Shown in pieces: positions 46,093 through 57,511 of a stretch of 64,000 nucleotides of DNA. The notes below the pieces were generated by a model, which saw nothing but the letters and a program-made list of their open reading frames with translations, ran no database searches and was not told the DNA's origin. Made by a program: the position numbers and the translations under genes. This DNA is from Heliocidaris tuberculata (Eukaryota > Echinodermata > Echinoidea > Camarodonta > Echinometridae): the NCBI GenBank assembly GCA_025618425.1, contig CM046836.1, forward strand, positions 28,786,140 through 28,850,139, read 5' to 3'. Position 1 is the first letter of the stretch; every line of letters starts with the position of its first letter.

Positions 46093-47000
46093 CGTTTTCA
46101 CGAAGTGGCCTCGTAGTGCGCGCAGCGACAAAAGTAGATTTCGAGAAAAACGCATTTTAAAAGTTAACGTTATTCAAATTGTGATTTCGGGGGTTAAACG
46201 TACATTTTCCAGGATTTTTTTTTATAACGACATAGTACAGAATTTAACTATTCTGCCCATATACTTTTTGTTTACAATAAATACATAATCAAGAGGGTAT
46301 GCTGTTACAAACTGTGGGGACGGTTTGTGAAAACGACGCGTATATGGAATACGCATATTTTCGTTTTCACGAACCGTCCCCACAGTTTGTAACAACATAC
46401 CCTCTTGATTGTCAACTCAGTATGTATTTATCCCCCCGAAATCACAAGGTGAAAAACATAAACTTTTAAAATGCGTTTTTCTCCAAATTTACTTTTGTCG
46501 CTGCGCGCACTATACATGCTATACGAGGCCACTTCGTGAAAACGGTAGTTAACGTTATTCAAATTGTGATTTCGGGGGTTAAACGTACATCTTTCAGGAT
46601 TTCTTTTGATAACGACATAGTACAGAATTTACCGATTCTGCCCATATAATTTTTGTTTACAATAAATACATACTGAGCTGACAATCAAGAGGGTATGTTG
46701 TTACAAACTGTGGGGACGGTTCGTGAAAACGAAAATATGCGTATTCCATATACGCGTCGTTTTCACAAACCGTCCCCACAGTTTGTAACAGCATACCCTC
46801 TTGATTATGTATTTATTGTAAACAAAAAGTATATGGGCAGAATAGTTAAATTCTGTACTATGTCGTTATCAAAGGAAATCCTGGAAAATGTACGTTTAAC
46901 CCCCGAAATCACAATTTGAATAACGTTAACTTTTAAAATGCGTTTTTCTCGAAATTTACTTTTGTCGCTGCGCGCGCTACGCGGCCACTTCGTGAAAACG
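46093..47000. repeat. Giant inverted duplication of palindromic elements
   Basis: cgttttcacgaagtggcc at 46093 is mirrored at 47000. Each half contains a 124-bp palindrome (46287-46410, 46683-46806) whose two copies are exact reverse complements of each other. The outer arms (46142-46286 versus 46807-46951) differ at only a few bases. The inner arm of the left half lacks about 110 bp. Confidence 0.85.
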
Positions 47001-47011
47001 ATGACGAATCG

Positions 47012-47220
47012 TGATGGCCATGTGGTAGAGTAGTTGTCGCGTAACAAGAGGTCCCCGGTTCGAGTCCAAGTCGATGTGCTATGTGCCCTTAGTGAGGCGT
47101 TAATCTTCATTACCCAGTCCATCGGATAGGACTTAGAGCCGTAGGCCGATCCCCTTGTTGCTTACTAACAAGCATGTTACTAGCTTTCTTAGTAGTAATG
47201 TTAAATAAATCATCATCACG
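47012..47220 (+). mobile_element. tRNA-derived SINE (plus strand)
   Basis: tggccatgtggtagagtag (A-box-like) and ggttcgagtcc (perfect B-box, 47057-47067) give internal Pol III signals. A body follows with cccagtccatcggatagg and a short A/ATC-rich tail (aaataaatcatcatc). Poor cloverleaf, so not a tRNA gene. Confidence 0.65.
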
Positions 47221-47786
47221 TCACGTCAACATTCATCTTTGAATACAGAAAAAAAATCCTATTAGCTTTGAACCTAAGATACACTATTAAGATAATACAG
47301 AAATTATATAAGAGGGGAGGTACTAATTCATTTCACGAAAACTTTGAAACAAGCTTCCCTGTGCAACTTCTCATCAAAATCATGAAAATAGGCACAGTAC
47401 ATTAAGAGAGAGATTGGAATGTTAAAACTAGTCTGTTCAATAAAATGATAATGAGCTGGGGGCTGCAGCCCCCCCCCCCCACTTTTTTTTAGTAGACACG
47501 TTAAAAAAATATCGGAAAAAGGCTCGAAAATTGTAATTAATGAGTGAAATCGGATCAGCCCCCCTCCCCCCATCCCCACTTTCAAAAACGCTCCGCGACC
47601 CCTGCTTAGAATGAAAAAAGGGGTTATGAAAGAGATAGAGAGAGGGAGAAAAGGCAGATAAATAAATAGAGAGGGGGAGGGGAGCAGTGCAGACAAAGAG
47701 AAATACGGCGGGGAGGTGGATAGACGAGTAGAGAGGGAGAGGGGATATAACTGCGAAATATTGACGTATTTGCATATCAGGATAAT

Positions 47787-48665
47787 TTTATTTATTTATT
47801 TATTTATTTATTTATTTGTTTACCAACTTGTGGGAAGGAAGCACCCTCATCAGCAAAAGATGCTGTTTTTCATAGGGGTCCATTCACAAATTAAAAAACA
47901 ACAAAACAAGAACAAAAACAATATAAACATAAACATACATAAAGGAATGTAGAAAGCAAAGAAAATTATAACATGAAAACAAAGTAAAAGATTAAAAAAC
48001 AACAAACAAAGTACTTAAACCTAGATACACCAAGTGAAAAAAGAAGGTATATATCAACTGGGGGGGGGGGGGTGGGAGAGGGTAAAGGGGGTACAGGGGT
48101 CATTAATACATCATAAAATTATTAGCCAGATAACGGAATGTGATTTTTTTCTAAGATACGTTTTAAAGGAAGTTAATGTGACACAATGTGATATTTTCTT
48201 TTCAAAAGTATTCCACAACTGAGCCCCTCGATAAACGAAACATCTTTTACCGTAGTTTGTTTTGGGTTGAGTCAAGATCAATTGGGTGTTACCAGATCTT
48301 GTATCATATTTAGTTTTACGAACGGAAAAAAGTTTGCTGATATATTCAGGGCCTAGCTTGTAAACTGCACGGAACATAGTAAGGGCTAATTGTTTTGATC
48401 TTCTAACATTAAGACGGTCTAATTTGAGGATCTCATAAACATTTTTAGTAGGAAAAGAATAGTCAGTATTAAGTACTGTTCGTAACGATCTGTTTTGTAA
48501 AACTTGTAATTGATCGCAGTTGTTTTTTCTCATGTTACCCCAGACTACACTGCAATAATCGAATTGAGATTGTATCACAGTTTTATAGAATAAAAGGGCC
48601 GTACCTTGATCAATAAATCGTCTTATCCTTTTAAGGAGATACAGACTTTTGATGATACGCCTCAC
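47787..48665 (-). pseudogene. 5'-truncated CR1-like non-LTR retrotransposon
   Basis: A 184-codon minus-strand frame encodes the end of ORF2: LYLLKRIRRFIDQGTALLFY, FDYCSVVWGN, LQVLQNRSLRTVL, MFRAVYKLGPEYI and YGKRCFVYRGAQLWNTF, the conserved C-terminal run after the RT catalytic core. The frame is intact to its stop at 48111. A 3' UTR of about 290 nt follows and ends in (AAAT)n (47791-47822), the microsatellite tail typical of CR1-like elements. Truncated at about 48666, next to a 16-bp tandem cctcacaggctgctag. The catalytic YxDD region is missing. Confidence 0.8.
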
Positions 48666-48699
48666 AGGCTGCTAGCCTCACAGGCTGCTAGCTCATTCT

Positions 48700-49679
48700 G
48701 ACATAACGAGGGTCACTACTTTGATACCCCTTCCCCTTGACTCGAACAAAAAGTGACTGTAATTTCAACATTTCAAAATCTACCTTTAAAAGGTTCATAA
48801 CGGGCTCATCGAGAAAACAACAACAACAGAGACACGAAACATTAGTAAAATCTATCAAAATGCCAAACCATATCTCACGTATTGATCATATTCAAAATAC
48901 ATTGAGAGTAGAATACCTAAGTGGGGATATGAACACATTATTAAAGTACTTTTTTTATAAATAAAAAAGAAAGAAAAAGAAAGTAACATGAAGTTAATTA
49001 TAATAGCGGTGGGCGGAAAGATGAACAAATAAAAAGTGAAATGTGAGAATGGTGAACGGTCTGATTTCACTTTTTGAAAGACGAAAAAAAAAAGTCATAA
49101 AGATGCAGGATGTGATCAAAAAGCCATAATATCAAAGTGTAGAACGAGAGGAAAATGAAAACTGGAGAAAGGATGTATTGACAAAATGTCTAAAATGAAT
49201 GGGAGTAATAAAGAAAAGGAGGTTAAGAAGTAGAGACAGGATATATAATATGCAGAGATGGAAAATATGGTCGAGATCACTCCAGTTTGCTCTGAATTAT
49301 TAAAAGCATAGTTCTTTATAAATGTAAGCACGCCTATCACTGCCTATCATTAGACATGAAATTATGAAGAAGAAAAAAACTTCTAAAAATGGGATTGTGT
49401 TTTTCAAATGTGAGAATGGGATGTGGTGCGTTTTTTTTTAATCCCACATAATTATGTATCTCAACGGTCATCTTGAAATTGTTAAACTTTTAAAAATTAG
49501 TCAACACATTGCAAACCTTTCGCATTTCGATAGTAATAATGAATGATAACAAGCATTAATTATTGATAATACATAATAATATATAATAACAAACCGTTCT
49601 TGTGTATGTATAGCGCAAATTACATTATGGTGTGATGTCCCTATTATTACGTCCTTCCAAATGGTTTGGATATATACTT
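48700..49679. other. Gene-free stretch
   Basis: Nothing supported. Confidence 0.5.
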
Positions 49680-50045
49680 CTACTACCTTAGCCTTATACA
49701 GCCGTTATCTGCATGAGCACGTTGCATGTTAAGGAATGTATCCTGCCAGGTACCCATTTGACACCTGGGTGGAGAGAGACAACGGTAGATAAAACGTCTT
49801 GTCTAAGTGTTGATAAAATACCTTGTACATGCATGAGGAGTTGAGGACACATACACACCGGGCAGAATTTCGGGGGTCTGCTCGCTATTTATAGAAAACC
49901 GCTATTCATGTAACACGCGTTATGGATAGCGGTCCTTATGAATAAGTGGTCCTTATGAATAGTGGTCCTTATGACTAGCGAGGTTACCCCGAATTTCGAA
50001 CCCTCAACCTTATGATTGAGAATCAAGAGAACAAAGCATGATGCT
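49680..50045 (-). mobile_element. tRNA-derived SINE split by a MITE (minus strand)
   Basis: The minus-strand head (gctaacatagcatcatgctt ... gattgagggttcg) carries a B-box at 49998-50008. The body resumes at 49862 downward (gtatgtgtcctcaactcc, gtgtcaaatgggtacctgg). Confidence 0.5.
49864..49997. mobile_element. Nested MITE with GAATTTCGGGG tips
   Basis: Left agaatttcgggggtctgctc gcta and right (reverse complement) gaaattcggggtaacctc gcta. The interior has four tandem-like ataaggaccact / atagcggtcctt units. It interrupts the SINE next to its B-box. Confidence 0.6.
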
Positions 50046-50058
50046 ATGTTAGCCTATA

Positions 50059-50308
50059 CTGGGTGAATTCAAGTTCGGTGTTGAAAGCTGGTGTTGGTGT
50101 TGGGGCAAAACTAGCACCAGCCACAACACCGAACCTGAAATGAAGCTGGTGCTGGGATTGACTTCACTAGGTGTTGAGCTATCAATAATGTGATTGATAT
50201 TATTTTCATGAACCCGAATTCGGTGTTGGGGCTAGAATCAGCAGCCCAATTCACGCTCTCAACACCAACACCATGCAACATCAACACCGAACTTGAAATC
50301 ACCCACTG
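50059..50308. mobile_element. TIR element with AAGTTCGGTGTTG arms, TA-flanked
   Basis: Left ctgggtgaattcaagttcgg and right (reverse complement) cagtgggtgatttcaagttc. TA lies at both borders (50057-50058, 50309-50310). The interior is rich in ggtgttg units on both strands. Confidence 0.65.
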
Positions 50309-50749
50309 TATATTAACAAGAAAGAAGGGGGCAACTTAAAAGAGCTTTGGCAGAATATGAAAGAAAATAAATGATGATACAAAGACGAGAAACTGACAAT
50401 AAATGTTCGGAAAAAATTGTCTTTCGATAACATGTTTTGTGAGCTGTCACCCGTAGAAGGCGTAAAAAATAACATAATGACGCTTCTAACGATTTCAATT
50501 TAAATTCACTTTCAAGTTACATATAAAATAGATTGATTACACGTAAAACTCGAGAGAAAAACAATATAACGTTACATGGTTTAAAATAATGATCAGTGAG
50601 AGAACAAAGTAAAACTTTTAACAAATTCTTGGATGTTCTGCCTCCTAAATATTACATTACAGATGTAATAACAAATAGGAATACTTAAAATGTATGAACC
50701 AGGTTGCACAGACCATCATATAGGACAAAAAAGGCAATAAAAAGAATAC

Positions 50750-50900
50750 TAAAAAAGAGTGTATGAGAGTGAGAGAGAGAGGCTATCGAGAGTGAGAGAG
50801 AAAAATGGGAAGAAGGTGAAGAGGAGGGAAAGGGGATGAAGAAAATGTAAGAAGTATGAAGTATAATATAGAGAGGGAGAAAGAGAGAGGATATAAACGG
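50750..50900 (+). repeat. GA-rich low-complexity tract
   Basis: Purine-rich with short (GA)n runs. Ser/Leu-rich minus ORFs here are artefacts. Confidence 0.8.
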
Positions 50901-51102
50901 GTGGTAGAGGGGAAAAGGAAACATGATGACCCTTTCAAGCATATAATGTGAGAGCTGCAGACCTCGAAAGAATTCCAAAGTACTAACACAGTTAATCCCG
51001 TGGCTGCCCTGCATGTTGCACTAAGTCTAGGTGTAAGCTGATATCAAAGCTATATCCGTTCCAAGGCAGGTGTCGAAGGAGATCTGTTACCTGCCTGGTC
51101 GG

Positions 51103-51380
51103 CCATGGCGTAGCTACAGAGGGCAAGAGGAAAGTGACCCCCAAATTCAATGATGAACAAAATATTAAAAGGAAAAAAATGAGACACAGAAGGGAGAGAG
51201 AGGGGGGGGGGGGGGAGGGAGGGAAGGTGAAAAAAGGATGATCAGACCCCCTCCCACTTCCTCCCCCTAATCGATGGTCTTGTTGATTCGCGTAAATTCA
51301 TCCACCGAGTAAGACTGGTGCCCCCCCCCCCTCCATGATGCAGGTGCCCCCTCAATGTATGGAGACACACTATGCCACTG
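51103..51380. mobile_element. hAT-like MITE
   Basis: Tips (c)catggcgtagctacaga and cactatgccactg. Flanks ctggtcgg (51095-51102) and caggtcgg (51381-51388) agree at 7 of 8. G run at 51203-51215. Confidence 0.7.
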
Positions 51381-51565
51381 CAGGTCGGACATGACCGTGG
51401 ATCGCTCTGAGAAGGTAGGTTCAACGAACTAATCATTGTACGTGACATCATAAAGCCATTATACTTCAGCTCAAGGCAGAAATTAACACCTTCAGTACTG
51501 CCACTATGTGATTCCTGCCCCGGTAATCCAAGATGTGCTCCGGCGACAACTGCTCTGGGCTTTAC

Positions 51566-51912
51566 TTCGTGAAAGATGTAGGGTTAGTTTTAGGATTGCT
51601 GTTGGGTTTAGGTTAGGTCACTTAGGTGTAGGGTTAGTTTTAGGATTGCTATTGGGTTTAGGTTAGGTCATTTAAGTGTAGGGTTAGTGTTAGGATTGCT
51701 ATTGGGTTTAGGTTAGGTCACTTAGGTGTAGGGTTAGTGTTAGGATTGTTTTGGGGTTTAGGTTAGGTCACTTAGGTGTAGGGTTAGTGCTAGGATTGCT
51801 ATTGGGTTTAGGTTAGGACACTTAGGTGTAGGGTTTGTGTCAGGATTGCTATTGGGTTTAGGTTAGGTCACTTAGGTGTAGGGTTAGTGTTAGGATTGCT
51901 ATTGGGCTTTAG
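51566..51912 (+). repeat. 50-bp tandem repeat with telomere-like motifs
   Basis: ggttaggtcacttaggtgta recurs at 51611, 51661, 51711, 51761, 51811 and 51861, an exact 50-bp period, about seven copies in all. Each carries gggttag and gggtttaggttagg. A single relative is at 39791-40090. Confidence 0.9.
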
Positions 51913-53570
51913 GATGTACGAAATTCAAATAGTTCTGCAAAGATTGCCGAAATTCAGCCAAGAGGCACCGTACCAAGCGGACTGAGACGTGCAAGAGGCA
52001 TCCGTATCATGAACCTTTTCAATCTCGGCGGTTACACTTTCAAATTGATATGATATACAGTAAGTTAAAGTTTAAGACTTTAAGTCAAGTCCCAAAATGG
52101 CTTGCTTTTAATTGAAGCAGATAAACTGAACAAACGCATAAAAAAATTGAGGAAAATCGGACAATTGATAAAAAGGAAATGAATACTTAATGACCTGAAA
52201 CCAAGGAAAAACTTTTAAAAATCACTAGACAAATTGATAACTTATGCTGGTGCCTGACTTGCAACGCGTCCAACATGAAGGCTACCAATAATTTCTCTAT
52301 TACATCAATCAAACAAGAAGGCATACATATTGAAGGAGAGACATTTCATACTCCCCAAACGTGACTTTATATCGATGAAGGTTATGTTACCTGCCCAAGA
52401 TTTACCCTACCTAATCTGTTGATCAAATAAGTATATAAGTTCGTCAGAGGATGACTGCGGTCGAATATTGAAGTAATTCAAATTAGATTTCTGACAGATT
52501 TTTGGCACAAAGTCTAACATTGCTGATGTCACTGGGATTATTAAAGGAGTCGTCGTAGTGTGATTATACTTGTTTAAATCAAATTACGTCTAATCCACTA
52601 CCAGATTGAAGGGGGCATAACCGACCCGTGCCCCCTTTAAAACATTATCGGGCACTCCTTAAGGACTTGTTAGAGATGTTAAAAGGGGTAAAGAGGCTAT
52701 ATCCTCTTCTAAGTTCACTATATTTCAAAATAAAAAAAATAACATGAAGAATTAAACGACGGAAATGAAATAAAGATTATTAATACGGAATACAGAAGCG
52801 AACCTATATAAGGGCAGGGAGTGGGCGCTCCCTGGCAGCTATAAACTGCCAAATGTGCACTTTTTTCTTTCTCCTCTTTTTTATTTGCTTGCTTGTCAGA
52901 AATTCTGGAAATTCTAGAGACACATATTGCTTCTAAGGAAAAATTGACGCTTCAGTAAAAATATAAAAACTTTTATTCTTTCTTTTTTATGAGCGGGAGG
53001 GGGTGGCTTTTCAGGGAATTCTAAAACCAGTGCCCTCCTTCTGAAAATACTATGAAGCCACACATCGTAAAACATTAGCATATTATTTAAATACTTTAAA
53101 TTAAACAAGTGAGATGAGAATTGCAATATCCTATCACTATTCACACATAAGCTATACACTCTTCCAGGGGGAGGGGCAGGGGGCATGTGCCTCCCGAAAA
53201 TCTCAGAATTAGCTATAAATTATAGGGAGCATGTTATTCAAAATAATTGGTTTGCCCCTCCAGATTATGAAGACAGATTGAGGCCCCCGCTTAGGGCAGT
53301 TAAGGCACAACGTTGTCGAAAGAAAAGAAATCATCGAATCATCGATTGATGCCTGAGGTACTCCACTTCACCACCAAACAATGCAATCCATAAACAAGAA
53401 CCAAGCAAACAATCTCCGTATTTGTATATGGTAATGCTACAGGTTCTTTTTTTTTTCTTCTGTTTTTTAACTCCTGGTCACATTCTTTAAGCAAATCGAC
53501 TCGAGTGCCACTCTCAGAAGTTATAGTAGTCTGCAAACACAATCCGTGCAAACACCACTTAGAGTATACG
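51913..53570. other. Gene-free stretch
   Basis: A hAT-like relic fragment near 52598-52640 (ccactaccagattgaagg, gtgccccctttaaaac); otherwise nothing supported. Confidence 0.4.
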
Positions 53571-54008
53571 AAGGGCTGGTCACACAGTGGTGGATTTATA
53601 GGGAGTTAAAAGAAGGGTGTAATCTGTGCCCCCTTTTTTGTAAATTGTGCCCCTTTTAGAACTAATAACCCTTTTGTTCATTCTTTTTTTTTCTGTTGCT
53701 TCTCAGAGATTTCCGGAGGAAAAAATGAAAAAAAAAATATGTTGACATTTTTTTGCTTGTCCGAAAATTTTCTGAGATTTGTGCCCGCCCCCCTTTACAA
53801 AATTCTGGATCCGCCCCTGTGGTCACATATCAACCATTCGATAATGATAAAATCGTCTATATAATTATGTAGAAAATGTATGGTACACACCGTTATATGC
53901 TAATGAATGAGCCTTCAGCAAGGATTTTCTCGGAAAAATATATTTTCTCCACGGATTGATTTCATCGGTATCATTATCAATTGGTTGATATGTGGCCGAT
54001 CCTTGAAG
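53571..54008. mobile_element. Diverged GATAACG-type TIR element hosting a hAT-like MITE
   Basis: With the nested element removed, the left end aagggctggtcacatatcaa (then ccattcgataatgataa) pairs with the right end reverse complement cggccacatatcaaccaat. The ggctggtcaca tip is shared with 1047-1205 and 34989-35656. Confidence 0.55.
53585..53819. mobile_element. hAT-like MITE with perfect 8-bp target duplication
   Basis: Tips cagtggtggatttatagg and ctggatccgcccctg. TGGTCACA flanks both sides (53577-53584, 53820-53827); excision restores the host element arm. Confidence 0.88.
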
Positions 54009-54134
54009 GTAATGTTAGGAGGCAAATGGACCTGTCTTAGCAGTTAGCACTTAGCAGTGGTCTGTATAGATGACTATGATGCCATCGTTATGGGTACCTC
54101 AGTTACAACCAGACTTAAATTTAAATCACCATTT

Positions 54135-54420
54135 TTAGCTGTTGTGGTCTACTGGAGACGCAGCGGGAATGTGGATCATAAGGTTCGTAGTTCAAGTCCC
54201 AGCCGCGGCACTATTGTCCTTTGGCAAGTCATTAATCTACATGTGCTTTCCACCCAGGTGTAGTAAATGTATACCTACTATAGGAGGTCATTCATTGAAT
54301 GAGCTCAACGCCTTGAGTCAGCTTGGCTTAAAACCAGGTAGTAAGTTGTATGCGCCGTGAGTACCCCCTGGGATAGATATATAAATGAAGCTATTATTAT
54401 TACTACTATTATTTATTTTG
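54135..54420 (+). mobile_element. tRNA-derived SINE (plus strand)
   Basis: Head gttgtggtctactggagac with B-box gttcaagtccc (54190-54200). The body contains ggcttaaaaccaggtag and ends in an (ATT)n tail (54390-54418). Confidence 0.6.
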
Positions 54421-55499
54421 AACAATCCTCATCAACAGATGAATTGTCCATAGACCTACACAATTATGTTGCAAAAGCACAGTACATAGGAAGTTAGTTT
54501 TGTGAGCGCAAGACCACTTATCTTAATGGAAGGGCTACCATAGCTATGGGGTCAGACTGACTGAAGCAACGACAGCTTATAATAAGAAAGGATATGACTT
54601 AACATTGCATGCTTTCGATTGCAAATTGGTTGTATAGTCACCTTTTTTCTCATATACGTCATGACTTTCATCAAGGGGGATCACTTTCATTGCAGGCCTC
54701 CAATTGCTTGAAGATCAATCTGTACTCTGTATGTGGCCGAATTATTGTCTATACTTACCAGCGTATTGACACTAACAATTGAGACCCAACTGAGCACCGA
54801 TCTGTTATTTTTCTTCAAAACATCCTAATCGGTATGGTCCACAGAAAAGATTGGTGGAAAAGTTGCGCATCTTTGAACCCTCTCCGCTTTTCATTAATTT
54901 GAACTGTGCAGTTATTTGACGAGCCGAAATGTCCTTGCCATTAGGATTTCTCCCCTATCTTTCAGACAAGAGGTAAAATAGAGTTTCAGACAGCTTAAAA
55001 CCTGATGAATGCATGCTTTTATTAGGTATTAATTATATACACATATGTAAATTTGTCAAAACTTAGAGACTAAAAAACAACAACCAGAAACTGCATCACC
55101 TATTTTAACATTATAGGCGCATCTCATTAATAAAAATGTATCAGTATCCTTACTCATTCCCAAGAAGAACTCGCTGATAAAAGCTCATGTGAAGAAACGC
55201 CTTATTTTTCTCTATTTTGTTCAGATTTCGGAGTATTGACGTTTCTCATTGTAGATGAAGTTTACGTCATACTGTAGATATACAGACAGACAGATGTACA
55301 CACAGATGTACACACAGGCGGATTCTGGACTTTGAAAAGAGAGTGGGGGCACATTTCCGACTAAAACTAATGACAGGAAAAAAAGATTACCACATTTACA
55401 GGTGCTTTTTTAAAAAGCAAATTTAGAGGGGCACATTTTTGGGGTTGTGTAGTATAAACGTAAGCCAATTAGGCTTTTAAAGGGGGGAAACATCCCCTA
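54421..55499. other. Gene-free stretch
   Basis: Nothing supported except a (CAGA)-like run at 55284-55312 and a possible hAT-like relic beginning ggcggattctggac (55318). Confidence 0.4.
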
Positions 55500-56150
55500 A
55501 ATCCACGTGTGGCTGTAAAGACGAAGCTTACCGGAAACCTTTTAAATTCAAGCCACTGTTAAAACGAAGCTTACTTGAAACCTTTTGAATCTAGGCCACT
55601 GATTCAGTGAACAGATGAACGATACACATGAATCTTACATGAAGTGCTACGAAAATCCGATTTTGTTTTTGTTCCCAAATGAGATGGAGTTTGCGTCATT
55701 GAGTATACATGGTATATAGCGGGATTTTAATGGATGTACACATACATGACCCGATGTAGAGAGACAGTGGGGGTAGAGCGGATCCGGGGGTGTCGACATC
55801 ATGGTGGGGGGGGGGGGGGCACCGGTTTAACTCGATGGATAATGTGCGAATTACCAAGGTCATTTATTAGGGGTGAGCTTGAGAGGGGTTGTACAGCGGC
55901 CCCCCTTCCCTTCCTCCTCTTCCTTTTTTCTCTGTCTCTCTTTCTCTATTCTCCTTTTTTGTCATTTGAATTTCGATTAAGGAACACGTGCTCCCGGGCT
56001 CCCCCCCCCCCCCCCCGTAGCTACACCACTGTAAAGCGAAGACGAAGCTTACCAGAAAATATGTTTCAACTATAAGACCTTATTGACTCAATAAACCGAT
56101 GAATAATACACCAGGATCAGACATGAAGTGCTACCGAAATCCGATTTGCG
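55500..56150 (+). repeat. Duplicated block with gacgaagcttacc
   Basis: gacgaagcttaccrgaaa recurs at about 55518 and 56041, with a diverged version at 55563. catgaagtgcta and aatccgatttg recur at 55639 and 56120 in the same order, indicating a local duplication of about 500 bp. The hAT-like MITE at 55765 lies between the copies. Confidence 0.5.
55765..56031. mobile_element. hAT-like MITE
   Basis: Left cagtgggggtagagcgg and right cgtagctacaccactg. Flanks tagagaga (55757-55764) and taaagcga (56032-56039) agree at 6 of 8. The interior matches the 8927 element around catcatggtggggg and ggcaccggtttaactcgatgg. Confidence 0.65.
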
Positions 56151-56332
56151 GTATGTAAACCCGATCATTCCCCCTCCCCCAGTGACACGTAAGTAAAAGA
56201 AAATAACAAGGCAAAAATTAATGCAACAGAAAAGCAAAACAACCTTGAGAAAGTCAGCGAACGCTTTAACCCAGGTGCTACATAAAGTATCATGGATTGC
56301 ATAAAGTCGGATCAGCATATTTACCAGTAGAG

Positions 56333-56470
56333 GTGTCGTAGCCGAGTGGTTAGAAACACTCGGCTGGAAATGCGAGGATCGAGGGTTCAATCCCTAGTAC
56401 GCCACTTATGCCCTTAAGCAAGGCATTTTATTTACATTGCTCTTTTATCGTAAATTAAACAAATGGTGTT
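56333..56470 (+). mobile_element. tRNA(Ser/Leu)-like SINE head
   Basis: gtcgtagccgagtggttag (A-box region) and gagggttcaatccc (B-box at 56383-56394) resemble a class II tRNA, but the long variable arm is missing and the acceptor strands do not pair fully (gtcgta versus tacgcc). A non-tRNA body cccttaagcaaggcatt follows. Confidence 0.55.
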
Positions 56471-56887
56471 TGACATATTAATACGTGTATGCGTGGTTTG
56501 AAATTTAAAAAATAAAAAATTAAAAAAAATTACCGAAAATTCATAGGAGCAGTAAGCTATAAGTGGTAAAAGTGGTTGTTGTCAAATCAGCTGTCGCGCC
56601 CGATTAGATAAATAATTGATCTTAAAATCATATATGAAGAAAAAACTGTAAATGCATTAGAAATACAGTTTTTGAGGATTTAAAAAGCGAAAATTTTCTA
56701 AAGCTCCGTCACTTTGTTCCCTCGCATAATTTTTTTTCTTTCAGGGTCTCGTAATTTTGCGTCCCCGGTATAGTTCTTAAATAGTTTTTTTAAGGGTTCA
56801 AAATTTGAAAAATAAAGATGTAGTTGTCGTTGCTTTGCTCGCTATCTAAAAGTTTTATTTGCTTCTTGCTAAATATTCGGCCCCCAA

Positions 56888-57511
56888 CATAGGCGCCGGA
56901 AGTGGGGGGGGCAGGGGGGGGGGCGGTCGCCCCCCAAACGAAAAAGTGGGGGGGGGGGGCAAAATGCATTTTCGCCCCCCAAAAAGCCCCCCCCCCCCAT
57001 GAAAAAAAAAAATCAGTAGTAAAGGAGTAAAAATCGTGTGTATATTAAAAGCTTGATTGCTTTATTACGTAACTGTAAGCCTTTGTATTCATTTTTCGTA
57101 TTCATGGAGATCACTGAAGACAGATAAAGCGTTCAAACTTTAAACTTTAACGTAGTGGAGGTTTTGTATTAGACGCAAGGTTGCCAGAGTTGGCAGAATT
57201 CTGCTTTCTGGCAGAATTTTGACCGCTTTAGCATAATTTGACAAAAATATACCCCAAAAATGCTGATAACATTTTTTTTTTTTTTTTTTTTTTGCTTGTC
57301 AGAGAATTTTCGAGTAAAAATACACCCCAAAAATGCTTGTCAGAGAATTTTTGAGTAAAATTTTGATTTAGCAGTAGGATCTGTATTGTTGTGAGAGGGT
57401 GGGAAAGCGTGTGTGTTTTTTTAGGGGTGAGAAGACATGAGCCCTTGAAAGGTGAGCCCCCTTGAATGTTTGCCCCCCCCCCCCAATCCCAAACTGCTTC
57501 CGGCGCGCCTG
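56888..57511. mobile_element. hAT-like element with perfect 8-bp target duplication
   Basis: Tips cataggcgccggaag and cttccggcgcgcctg are imperfect inverted repeats. GCCCCCAA flanks both (56880-56887, 57512-57519). The interior has several G/C runs and an internal direct repeat (aaaaatacaccccaaaaatg, then cttgtcagagaatttt). No transposase. Confidence 0.82.

Noticed and set aside
47012..47085. Functional tRNA gene
   Set aside because: Perfect B-box but no acceptable cloverleaf, and a typical SINE body and tail follow.
51566..51912. CRISPR-like regular direct repeats
   Set aside because: Repeats are contiguous with no spacers and the genome is eukaryotic; it is a tandem minisatellite.
56333..56405. 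Functional tRNA-Ser/Leu gene
   Set aside because: A and B boxes are good but the acceptor and anticodon stems mispair and the variable arm is missing; better as a SINE head.
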